This document shows positions 20,551 through 31,039 of a stretch of DNA of 40,290 bases, piece by piece; positions within the stretch are counted from its first letter, which is position 1; each line of letters opens with the position of its first letter. The notes under the pieces are model-generated. The model had not been told where the DNA came from. It did not search any database and saw only the letters and a list, made by a program, of their open reading frames with translations. A program made the translations under genes and the position numbers. Origin of the DNA: Dissophora ornata (Eukaryota; Mortierellomycota; Mortierellomycetes; Mortierellales; Mortierellaceae); contig MU616809.1 of assembly GCA_025201705.1 (NCBI GenBank), forward strand, positions 1 to 40,290. Direction: 5' to 3'.

Positions 20551-22363
20551 TCAGCTATCAAATACTATCTCATTACACCGACCTGGAGCATCTCTCACCC
20601 ATCCTCTCATCACTTCTAGTTCTGCGTCACTACAGAGCCACCCCGTAAGCGTTAGCATTTGTAGTCTGGGCCAATGCCCCACCATCCATTCCAAATCCCT
20701 CCTGCTGACATAGCCCTGAATGCTCTCCGACGACGACGACGTCTCTTTGGAGGCATGGATAAGAGAATTTTGCTCTCTCCGGAGACCGATCGACATTGAT
20801 TGTAATTGTGATAGCGCTGCAAGCTGGTGAAATCCTGAACGGGCCAGATCGCATGGAAAATAGAGGCCTCTGATGGTAAGAACTCTCAATTGGGTCAGCA
20901 ACGACATCTGCTTGAAAAAACAGTGGTATAATCGGAAGAGCTTGTTCTCAAGATCAGACCCGCCGTTATTGTCGTCACCAACTTCGAGGTCATGCACGAT
21001 CGCTAGCTCAAGATGCCGCAGGTTCTGACAGGCCCAGAAAGACATGCAATCACTGCTGCCATTGATGCACTTGAAGATCGGGTTGTCATCAAAGAGCTTT
21101 AAATTCAGTGGGATATGTGGAACCCGGATGGCCTGGAGAGTGGAACAGGTCCGGAGAAAATTAATGAGAGATTGCGGGGACATGTACACTTCATCTCTCC
21201 GTTCGAACCCGTTTTTGGCCAGAAGTTGCTCCAACTGCAGAAGACCCCTATTGTTAAGAGAAGCTGATGGAGATTGGTAACCAAGGGGATAGCGGTAGTG
21301 ATGGATGCTGGATGAGGATGTAGGAAGCGCCTCAGACACTGAAGCTTCGACCATGACTCCAAGAATCTCCTTGCACAAAAGGGTCGTCCATAGATCTAGA
21401 GTCTTGAGTCTCGAGGCAAGTGCTGCTATAAGATCCCGACTTAAGATCATCGCCAGCTTGCTTTCTTTGCAGTCACTGGGTAAGTTGTATGGCTCATGTC
21501 GCAGACCCAGATACTCAAGACGAGGCCATGCTGCCGAGAAGTCTCTTGCAAAGACTTCACTCCATGTCATTAGCATCAATTCGCAGCCGCCATAGTGCTT
21601 TATGGACAGTGTTGCAGGGCCTATGTTGATCTGTAGCCGTTGCATTAGAGGGAAAAATTGAGCAAAGTCCATCATCCGCCGCGCCGTCAGGTTGATGTAA
21701 CTCACGTCAAGGGCAATCAATTCCAGACCTACATCGACCGGAATCCACTCCGCCAAGCGCAGGGCTGGTGATGGCGACGGCGGTGCTGAGGAAGGGCAGG
21801 ACAAAGGGAGTCCAGTGCCAAGGTCGATACCGTTGATTGATAATCCTACTTGGTTCCGCACACATAGATCTCTTAGGCGTAATCCCTCGTGTCCAAAAAT
21901 GGCTTCCATAGGTACAAATATGCAGTCTTCTTCCACACCTCGATGTTTGCACATCCTCAACTCCAGGCGGCGCAGCTGCAGAGTTACTGGCAGGAGAGTA
22001 TTGACTGCGTCCTCAAGGTCCTGCTGTCCGGAGAGCACCAACGTTTGAGGCCGCAAGGCACCCCTCAGTGCAGCAGCAGCTTGAGCCAACTGTTTCTCCC
22101 TCTGGATAAAGCGTATGGATATTCTGGATATTGCTTAAGAAGAATGGCCAGATTGGACGCGGTGTGGAGTCATTCAATGCACCCAGACGAATGACCTTCC
22201 ATCGGATAGGGGCTGCAAGGGTATGCCAATGCTTACAGACACGCAGGCAGGATTTTATGGAGTTCGGGTCGAGGTATGAAAGAATCTCTTCAAGGATAAG
22301 AGGGATTGCCAATGGAGACAGTGAGGCCTTGCCTGAGTCCGGGCATGGCTGCATGTTATTCAT
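20551..22363 (-). CDS. F-box/LRR-like protein, one frameshift
   Basis: The minus-strand start ATG at 22363 opens a frame with an F-box at about residues 14-60 (LAIPLILEEILSYLDPNSI, SCLRVCKHWHTLAAPIRWKV). Near 22104-22108 the meaningful frame changes by one base: NIQNIHTLY continues as QREKQLAQAAAALRG in the second frame, which then runs open for over 500 codons to 20551. No intron with acceptable GT-AG signals explains the change. The long part has leucine-rich segments (LQLRRLELRMCKHRG, ELIALDVSYINLTARR, WPRLEYLGLRHE, LRHLELAIVHDLEVG, QLRVLTIRGLYF, WPRLQMLTLTGWL). Such proteins are substrate receptors of SCF ubiquitin ligases, with the F-box binding Skp1. The long intact frame suggests either a very recent mutation or a base-call error. 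About 603 residues if continuous. Confidence 0.82.
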
Positions 22364-22890
22364 GGGTGGTTAACCGAGATGCAAATGAGATGAGTAAAGG
22401 AAATCGCATTCAATGGTTCTCGTAGTTGTGTCTGGGGGCGCAACTCCGTGGCACCAAACTCAATTTGATTCAAGGTGCGCCACCAACTCCGAGATCCTGC
22501 AACTTATTCAAAATCAACCGCCTTCTGAGTCTCTCTCATGCGAATGGAGCTCTCCATGGTTGACATCCCGCCATTTCAAAAGCGACTGCGGCGCAGTGGC
22601 GTTGGGCGGGCACCCGCAATGTGAGCGTCGCGCCCTCGATGCCACAGTAGTCGCGTTTCTTACTGACGCAGAGGCAAAGCGTTGTCATTGTCCAGACCAG
22701 GGTTCCTTCATCAAAAAGCACGAATGTGATTTGAACCAACCCAAAGGCCTTTTTCGGCCAAGCATTTCTAATCTGTTACCCCTCTCTAGTACGGCGTATC
22801 CGTAATGAGCACTCTTCTCTCTCTTGTTTCCTCCCCGAAAGCTTCGTCGTTATAAGCTAGCTCCCTTCGCTTTCACCTTCCACTCCAAAC
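22364..22890. other. Divergent intergenic region between two F-box loci
   Basis: 527 bp separate the start of the minus-strand F-box gene from the lost start of the plus-strand F-box pseudogene. It presumably once served as a shared divergent promoter. ACTCCGTGGCACCAAACTCAA at 22444-22464 and GCGCCACCAACTCC at 22477-22490 give a loose internal repeat. No convincing gene is present. Confidence 0.45.
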
Positions 22891-24352
22891 TTGAATCTCT
22901 CAATCTTTGATATCGACCTCTTGAAGGATATTGTCGCCCAACGCCACGGCCATGACCTCAGCCGCTGCGTCCTGGCGTGTAAGGAAGGAGGAATGGTATG
23001 TGTGGCCCACACCAACTCTTTGGCGCAACGTCGTGCTAGGCGACCAAAAACGTCTCTCAGACCAAGAAATCAATGCCTTCACCCAACACAGGTACCACGT
23101 CAAATTGACCATCGGCTTTAAAATACCTAGTCGTGGCAGGGCTTGGACATGGGTCCCTTCTTAAGTCTTCGGACTTTCGACCGTTAACCACCCTCGGCTG
23201 TGTTCCACGAACGAAAGTTCTTGTGCATTGTTGAAACGACTGCATCGTTATAGAGTCTCACAATGACTTTCTCGGTGTTGAAAGCAAGTATCCACTCACA
23301 ACTAGTTCAGATACTGGGCTTGAGGTGTGGTCCCACTCATTCTGTTACTATCCAACAGCCTACTCAGACTTGTGGTAACCGTCCTCAATTCGAGCAGCTG
23401 TCCCTCAGTTTTCACAGGTCCGGAAAGGATATTCGGGGAATCGAGGACGTGCCACAAGGGGTGCCGTCAATTGCTAAAAGGCCATGGACCAAATGAAGGG
23501 TCTGCATATTCAAGAGCTGTCGGTCCGGCTTTCATTGGCATTTCAGGAAAAAGCGATTTTGTTGCCTTTGATAAAGCGGTGTCCGCTTTTACGACGGCTT
23601 CGACTAAGCAAAGTGTGCGACTTGAAAACATTGAAGCGGATCACCCGTCTAGTGCGGGAAGAGAAAATCCTGTGACTGAACGCAGTTGTCTCTTGAAAAT
23701 GTTCTTCAGTGCGGAAATACCATTGCAGAACTGCTCAGCGCCATAGGCTGCGGTAGCAACTACAACAGCGACTCTCACAACGCCAACCAGGCTAACAGTC
23801 AAGGTGGAGGTCTCTGCAGTTTTTCAAAGGACAGTCCTTGCGATTTCGCCGAGAATGCATCAACGCCCACAGTTTGCATCACGCCCACACATTGACAGCC
23901 CCGAACCTCACAACAAGACCGCGTGCAGCTTCACCGACTTTGTGGATCTTTTGGCTGGTCTTCCAAAGCTTCTGTCATTGGTGGTTAAAGTTTTGTTGAG
24001 ATATTGTGATGGAAACGACGTGGTTTTGAAAACACAGATGCGGATCCCTTGGGTCTGCTACGGATTATGTCGCTTGAGTTTGACGCTGGATTCGCCACCT
24101 ACTTTATTGAAGGGCGTTGGCGACCTAGATTGGAAGGACTCCTTACTACATCAGTCTACAGATTACACGATTTCGCAGATCGGTCAACTAGAACACTTTG
24201 AGGAATGGAGGCTAGAGTCAACTTTCAAATTACTGGCTCTAAAGGGTGGCCATTTGAATCAACTGTCAAGGCTGAAGCGACTGGGGAAGCTGGATATGCA
24301 TCCCTTTAGGGTGGGTATCAAAGAAGTCGAATGGATGATGATTTGCAATTGA
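22891..24352 (+). pseudogene. F-box/LRR-like protein, pseudogene
   Basis: Pieces of a Mortierella-type F-box/LRR protein occur in all three plus-strand frames. The N-terminus (NLSIFDIDLLKDIVAQ, GHDLSRCVLACK) begins with TTG at 22891 where an ATG is expected. A frameshift around 22985 gives WYVWPTPTLWRNVVLGDQ. Further fragments are KRCPLLRRLRLSKV (about 23560), FTDFVDLLAGLPKLLSLVV (about 23930) and, near the end, GGHLNQLSRLKRLGKLDMHP with GIKEVEWM. These correspond to the F-box region, leucine-rich middle and the final LxxLxxLRxLDI...EVEWM block that also occurs in the intact neighbour (RRDLEWMVGHWPRL). With several frameshifts and no start, it is clearly non-functional. It is divergent from its intact neighbour, probably a member of the same expanded family. 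Confidence 0.72.
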
Positions 24353-25122
24353 GGGATTTGAAGATGGCGTTTTGATCGGACGGTAGCGGATATGTCGTTA
24401 TCAAGACAGCATTGTTTGCTGAGCGCCCATGGATACGCGTAGATGAGAGCCAGAATGAGTACAGCCTATAAGTCGAAGAATGTTTATCCATGGGAAATAA
24501 AAATATACACATGTGAGAGCGCTTTTTTTCCCATTGGATCTCAAGATCCAACACACTTATACAATGGTTCAATGCCTCAAAGCGTGCTTCGCTGATCAAG
24601 TGGGAAACTAACCACAGGAGGGAAAAACAAGAAAGCGAACATCGGCGGAAGATATGTGTACGATGAAGGTTGCTGACGATAGGAAAACGGGAAATCATTC
24701 ATTGATAGCAAGGGCGTAGAAATGCCGCGTATTCGCTGGACGCAAGAACGACTTGATCGACGGAAATTCAAGCTACGGCTTAGCCGGCATTTGTCCATGT
24801 GACCTTTGCTGCATGGACTGCAGATCCACCCAAGCTTATCAGCATTCTTCTTGGATCGCTGCCCAAAACAATGCGCGCTTTTTCAAAAGACTCTGATCTG
24901 GAACAACGAACGTCCGGTGTTTCTTGATCTATGGACATCTGAAATGTTCAATTGTTCTCGTGCTAAAAAAGGGGCCAAAGAAAATAAACGCAACGCAGCG
25001 CAAACGTAACGCAATGCAGGCGTCAGTCTAACCCTCTTCTTGCACAGCCGAAGAAGTCCAGAATTACCTCGCAGATCACCATCGCGGGATTATTTGTGGA
25101 AGTATCTGTCTCTCGAGAGAGA

Positions 25123-25176
<54 letters not shown>

Positions 25177-25760
25177 GAGCCTGATCTGCTGCTGACGGGA
25201 GCGCAGTTCTTTTTGGACAGTGTTGGAGACGAAGGCGATGATGACGGCTATTCAGTTGTTCCGCCGATGTGGACAAGGCTGACGGTAAACAGCAATCGAA
25301 TTATTAATAATACATGGCGGCGGTACGAACGACGGAATGAACGAGAGGGTGGGAGCGAGGATGGTAGGTTTGTGGCGGATCTTGGCTCCGTTTCCGACAT
25401 GTTCGGCGAGATCTGGCTAAACATTGCTGCCACCTGCGCGAGCGCCTCATGTGACATCATGATATAGGAAAGCGAAGCAAGGCCATCGGGGGACCGAGAC
25501 AGAGCACGCGAAACAGACCCGCATCCCACAGCCCGCTCGTTTCGTACACGCCCAACACGCTCCACGGTAGTTTAGCCCACGTCTCGCTTTGACGTGCTTT
25601 GCCCTCTTTCCTCTTCTCTTGTTCTCTTACACAAATCACACTTGACCCCAGCGAGCCACTCGTCCGCCTTACCTCCCCTCTCCACCCACGCCACCGCTGT
25701 CTCAATCTCCCAACCACCTTGCATTCAATCTGTTCCATTCATCCATTCCATTCCTTGTTA
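24353..25760. other. Intergenic region
   Basis: About 1.4 kb with no supported gene. It includes an (AG)20 microsatellite (listed separately) and a C/T-rich stretch from about 25600 that forms the leader of the next gene. A minus-strand frame across 24318-24698 and others around the microsatellite have no recognisable features. Confidence 0.5.
25131..25170. repeat. (AG)20 microsatellite
   Basis: Twenty AG units are preceded by TCTCGAGAGAG and a run of A (25122-25130). Likely polymorphic in length. Confidence 0.95.
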
Positions 25761-28700
25761 ATGACGACTGTCGCCCAGAGACTCTCGGAGGCCCACGAAC
25801 CCCTCTTGAAGCTCTATTCCAGCATCCCCGTCCTCACTCCCTGTCTCGAAAGGATCAAATCCAACCAGGCCGAGTTTGTCGTCCTCAACGCTCGTCTTCG
25901 CCAACTTCAAGAGAGCATCCTCGCGGGGCAACACAAAGTGTGAGTAATAATCCAAGAAAGCAAGCAGGGAAACAGAAAACAACTGGATTCATCGACGGTA
26001 CATTTTCTACGCACGTTCCCAACGACTGCACAAAGACGCAAACACATCGGGTCAATTGATCGAGGCAAACATAAAACACACGCGTACGCCGTTTCCTTGC
26101 CTCGCAAGCAACGTGTTTTTTTTTTTTTTTTTTGCCGTTCATGCATACAAAGAAAGAGGGAGGTATCATGCACTTTTTTGTTTGGGTGCGCATGCTCAAG
26201 GGAAGACTTCGTTGTGGAGAGAAAGAAAAAAACAATAGCCCACAAAAAGAATGCCGCTTTCAGCAGCAACACGACAACACTACACCCGCAATTGCTGACT
26301 TTGACCCAATTAACCCTTATTCTAACTAGCGATAAGGCACGGAGACAGCTCGACTCTGTCTTCACAATCAACAAAGTCGAGAGTGAAAAGGCCTATCACC
26401 AGGAGCTCGATGACCTTAAGGCTATCGAGAACGAGCGACGGATATGTCTGCGCCAGCGAGACAGTGTCGTGACAGTTGTACGCGACGTTAGACGTGTTTT
26501 CTATGTGGCCGATAGTTGTTTGGACCCATGATAGCAAGCGCAGACTAAAAACTATATTCTATTTCAATGCAGCGTTATCAATTGCACAAACAACGCGTTG
26601 TGCTCCTGGAGGAAACACGCCAGCTTAAGAAGCTGACCGAATCTGTAAGTTGGATACTCTTCTATTATAGTCCTAATTGAATTCACGACCACGTCATATT
26701 CACCTTCGCCCTTGCCCTCTTTTGTTTGTTTGCCAGGTCTTTGATCGTTCCAAAGGTGGGCAGAGAACGACATGTCGTATAAATCTTAAACCGTTTCTGT
26801 CGACTCCTTGGAATTTTGTAAACTCACAAACAAACAAAAAAATCGACTCTACGGAAATTACCCGCAGACGAGGTTGCAAATGCAGACTTCCCCGAAGAGC
26901 TCCACTGGCAGCTGGAACTCAAGGAATACGACATAAAGATATCGGAGGTGCGACGCCAGTGTTCCAAGTACAACACTGCGTTATCGAATCTTGCTAGAGC
27001 CGCAAACCTGTCGGAGGCAGCATTGGTAGCTTTTCTAGGATATCCGGACGCCGCCTACAAGGTCTGGAAAGTTGAGTATGCGCTCAAGGACAGTCAAAAG
27101 ATGAGACTATGTAAGTCTCGCATTTTCAAGTATGTTCCTTTCGTCTCACACATAATTCGCAAGTGTGCTGACATAATGCCTCCTTTGTGAAGATTTGCGT
27201 GTAGAGTTGTCACTGTCGAACGCGTACTCAAACGAAGATGCCGCAAGAGAGGCATGTCCAAATATCATTCCATCGTTGACAGTGCCCATCAAGCCATCGT
27301 CGGTTCAAGGGTACTTTGGTAAGAGACTCATTTAATCTCTTTGGTGAACACCTGATTCCCGATTACCTGTGCTGATTGTGTCATCTCTGTCTCATAGAAT
27401 CCACCCGAAAGAAACCCATTGTGCAACCGTTTGATGCCGAGCATCAACTACGAACCTATATTGCTCACCTCCGGTCAGCCCACAGGACTGCAGAGACGTT
27501 GCTTGCTCAGGAAACGGAGCGTCTCAACGCGATGCAAGCATATCGGGAGTCGATTATTCCCCTGTTGGCCAAGATCAGAAGACACGTCTTCCAGAATTCA
27601 TGTCTGGGCGGCTACAAGATCGAAGGATGGGAAAATGAACAAGGACAGTCTCTTCTGGGAACAGAGGCCGACATTCTCGTCAGAGGAGGAATTCATGAAG
27701 CCGGCATGCCAACCTTGACACGGCCAGCCCTCTCGACTTCTTCATCGCAGGCGACACCGACGCTGCCAAGGGATGGCGATATAATGGATGATGAAGAGGA
27801 GATCATGAACACGCGCGCAAGGGATCGACTCCGTCATGCTTCTGTACCCGATGTTGATGATCAAGAGACATCAATTGATCCAAGTCGTCCGGTAGTTGTC
27901 CATGGAGGTCGGGTGGTTATCAGCGCAGGCCGAGCGCCGCTTTCAACATTGGCGCCAGCTAATGTCCTGGGATCTGAAGTGCTGATGCAAGTCGACCGTG
28001 AAAGACAGGCGAGGCAGGCAAAGATAAATAGCAAGGCTATCAAGAGTAGACATAAGGCTCGTTCGCGATCCCGATCTGGACGTGATATGGATATTGGAGC
28101 AAGACCTGGCGCAGACAACCAACAGGCACAAGAATCGAACGGTTTCTCTGCTCTTGGATCACTTATCATGAACAACAGCGAAAATGCTCTTAGCAGCAGT
28201 CAAGGAGAGCGCGAGGACAGGAAAAAGACTTCCAGAGGGCTGTTTGGATTTGCACGCAGTAGGAGAGGAAGCAATAGCGGGGTGGACGATGCAGTTGTGC
28301 CCACAGGAGCACCTACTCCGAGTTCTAGATTTTTCCAACTAGCCAGTCGTAGCAGCCTTAGCAGTGTCGACGTCAGCAGTAGCTCAGCAGCGAATAGAGG
28401 TGGAATCAGTAGTGGTGGTAGCCATAGCAGAAATCTGCCCTCCATCTCGATTTCAAACCATGGCGATGGCAACGTCGCTCACCACCCACTCAGGAGATCA
28501 TTTTTTGAGAACGCATCTTTGGTACAGCTGCCCACGTGGTCCACACAGCCGGCAGCCGGATCATCAACACCAAGTTCGACAACTCCTCCATTATTGTCGT
28601 CGAGTTCCACTGGACCTCGTGTGATGACCATGGACGAGTACATTGGAATCGGACCGGTCGCAGAACGGAACGACAACCATGTAGGCCCTTTTGATCCTTC

Positions 28701-29094
28701 TCAAGGATCCGAACCGTTGATTCCAAGCTACGAGGAACATCAGCAACATATGGCAGTCGACCCCGAGTTGCTGCACATGATGAACTCTTCAGTGACATAT
28801 GATGGGCTGTCATCCTTGACTGAGCGGGACGAGGGTGTTCAAGACGGATTCTTTATGACACAGGACGTTGTTCAAGAGGAGCAAGGAGGCAATTCTCATG
28901 TACTCTCGGGGCATCACAATGTTCATGAGAACAGTGGCAGCAATAGCAGGAGCGGAGCTGGCCCGAGCGTGATAAGAACGGGAGGCCAGCATCATAGCTA
29001 CTCATTATCGGACCAGACGCCGGACGGAAGTTCGTTGACTCGAGGTGTTCCTCCGCCTGATTATGCGGCCATGCCGCCAGAGTATACTGCTTAA
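25761..29094 (+). CDS. Coiled-coil protein with C-terminal PPxY motifs
   Basis: Seven exons: 25761-25939, 26330-26477, 26573-26644, 26737-26755, 26868-27110, 27193-27318 and 27398-29094; about 827 residues. All phases fit (2,0,0,1,1,1). Exon 4 is a 19-nt microexon. The first intron (390 nt) has branch and acceptor TCTAACTAG and a T18 run. Residues 1 to about 180 are heptad-rich coiled coil (NARLRQLQESILAGQ, LLEETRQLKKLTES). A second helical region (QLRTYIAHLRSAHRTAETLL) lies at the start of exon 7. The remainder is Ser-rich and disordered, with a basic patch (SRHKARSRSRSGRD). The last 14 residues carry two PPxY motifs, PPDY (815-818) and PPEY (822-825), which in other proteins bind WW domains of NEDD4/Rsp5-type ubiquitin ligases. 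AATAAA at 29114-29119 is a likely poly(A) signal. The family is not recognised; an adaptor role is inferred. Confidence 0.85.
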
Positions 29095-31039
29095 AGTGTA
29101 GTCTCATGTGCAAAATAAAGCAGAGTGCCGTGGTTGTACCAGTGCTCGCGGTTCAAGGGACGTTATTTTGGCAGAAAACGCTGGGTTCATTTTTTTATTT
29201 TATTTTACGACGCCGATTGTGTCACCGAGCCTACGGAATAAGACACCGATTATTTATTACAAAGACTCAAGTCGGCACGGTCCAAGTGCTTGAAGCACAA
29301 GGCATGTGCGAAGGACCGTTGGTGGGTTTATAAAAGTATTGGGGGACTGCATGGACGCACGGAGGACGTCTGTAAGCGTTATCACGATAGCGAGTTAGAG
29401 AGAGACGTGGACAAGGCAGGGGTCACAGCAAGGCCCTTGCGGACTAGATTGCACGCTGGCGAGGAAGAGCGGATCGCTCACTTTCCCCACCAAGGAAGGG
29501 CCCCCTTTCCCTGCTGTGTGCCTGCCTCCCTGGCCCCAAAAATAGGCATATTGTATCTATGACAGTCACAGCGAAGAAAGAAAGGCCGGGCAGGAAATGG
29601 ACCGGCGCATTATTCCCCAAAGAAACAAATTTTGGTGGGAAACCAATCCACAGCAGTATGAAAAAAAAAAAAAAAAAAAAAAAAGTTTCATGGACCCAAT
29701 GGGGGAGGCGGTGTTGGGTAGTGGTGTGCGTATATTTTCCGCAAGAGAGGGGCGCGCCATACGCCAGTCTTTACACCGCTAGAAAGCTGCTTCGATGGAT
29801 CCCATCTCTTGATGTCGCTCACTGAGAGCAAAAACGTGCAGGTGGGCTGATCTTATTTTTATTAAATTCGAGTGGACGATAGACGTGCAAGGTGCATGGC
29901 CAGACTACGCACACCATACAAATGAGCCATCATATACAGTGGCGTGATAACAAAAGAAAATTCCAAGAGATTGATAGACAGCTGGTACAGACAATGACCA
30001 CCGCGGCCACACTGCATCTATTAGTCAAGCCCTCTCCCTCTCTCGAGCAGCAGTTGCATTCAAGAGACGCCACAGCGGCACCCGCCGCACATTGCATGAA
30101 TACATGTCTCAGTGATCGGTGGGGGAACGGGATTTTTTTTATTGTCTTGTCAGGCACGCAGTAGAACGTCGCAGAAGGATGTCTAAGGACGGGGCCAAAT
30201 GTGCAGGGAAGGAGGGGATTGAACCTATCGGGGCGTCTTTGCCCTGGGGTGATCGCTCATTTTTTTTACACGGATACAGCACACAACAACACTCACTGAA
30301 CAAACAGACGTGCAGAGAGTGGTCAACCTTATTGCTTTTCTTGGTCAATTGGACGGCTCGCCGGCACAGGAGGTCAACATCGACCCATTAATTTTCGATG
30401 GAGTGGTTGGAGTTGTTGGCACTTTGCGCTGTCCGTATCTAAACAAACGCTTTTACTTTTTCGCTATTGAGTGCCTCTTTTTTTTTTGTTGCCGTGAACT
30501 GGCTCTATTGGTGTCCCCCATTGGCTGATCGAATGGCGCGTTTTTTTTTTGTTGTAAAAAAGAAATAAGATAATGAGAAAATGATACGACGATACGACCA
30601 ACAAAATCAACCCCAGCATCTTGGGCTGCCACAGCATGTCCAGGCAAAGGCAAAGTCAAGTCAAATAAAACAAAATGTGCCCACAGCGCTTAGATCGAAC
30701 GATATTTACAGCAAAATAGCTTCCAAGGCTTTCTCCTTGACTCCGTGGGTCATTGCGAGCTTGGATCAGTCCACTTTTTTTTTCTTTCTTTTTGTTGGTG
30801 CTCGCCGTTTCACCTTTTGTTTAAATATCAAGATCATCTCTCCTCCCCTCTTTTTCTTCTTTTTTTTTCACGCCTTTGCATCAATTCCCTCGCCTCCTAT
30901 TTCTTCCCATCCCTTTCCGGACATTTCTCTTTCTCGATCTCTCTGTACACTACCACTCATAACTTGTTCTCTTTCCTCTCTTTCCCACACATACGCACAC
31001 ACTTAATTCCCATCTCTATCATTTATACATAACACAAAG
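29095..31039. other. Intergenic region and promoter of ATP-citrate lyase
   Basis: About 1.9 kb without a supported gene. It has an A24 run at 29661-29684 and several T runs (about 30477-30487, 30540-30550, 30775-30784). From about 30820 to 31000 the plus strand is strongly pyrimidine-rich, ending in CTCTCTTTCCCACACATACGC before the ATG, as is common upstream of highly expressed fungal genes. The short frames here follow base composition. Confidence 0.55.

Noticed and set aside
22000..22200. Intron to explain the frame change in the F-box gene
   Set aside because: Candidate GT donors here (for example GTGCAT) with the CAG acceptor near 22128 give the wrong frame, so a one-base change is the simpler reading.
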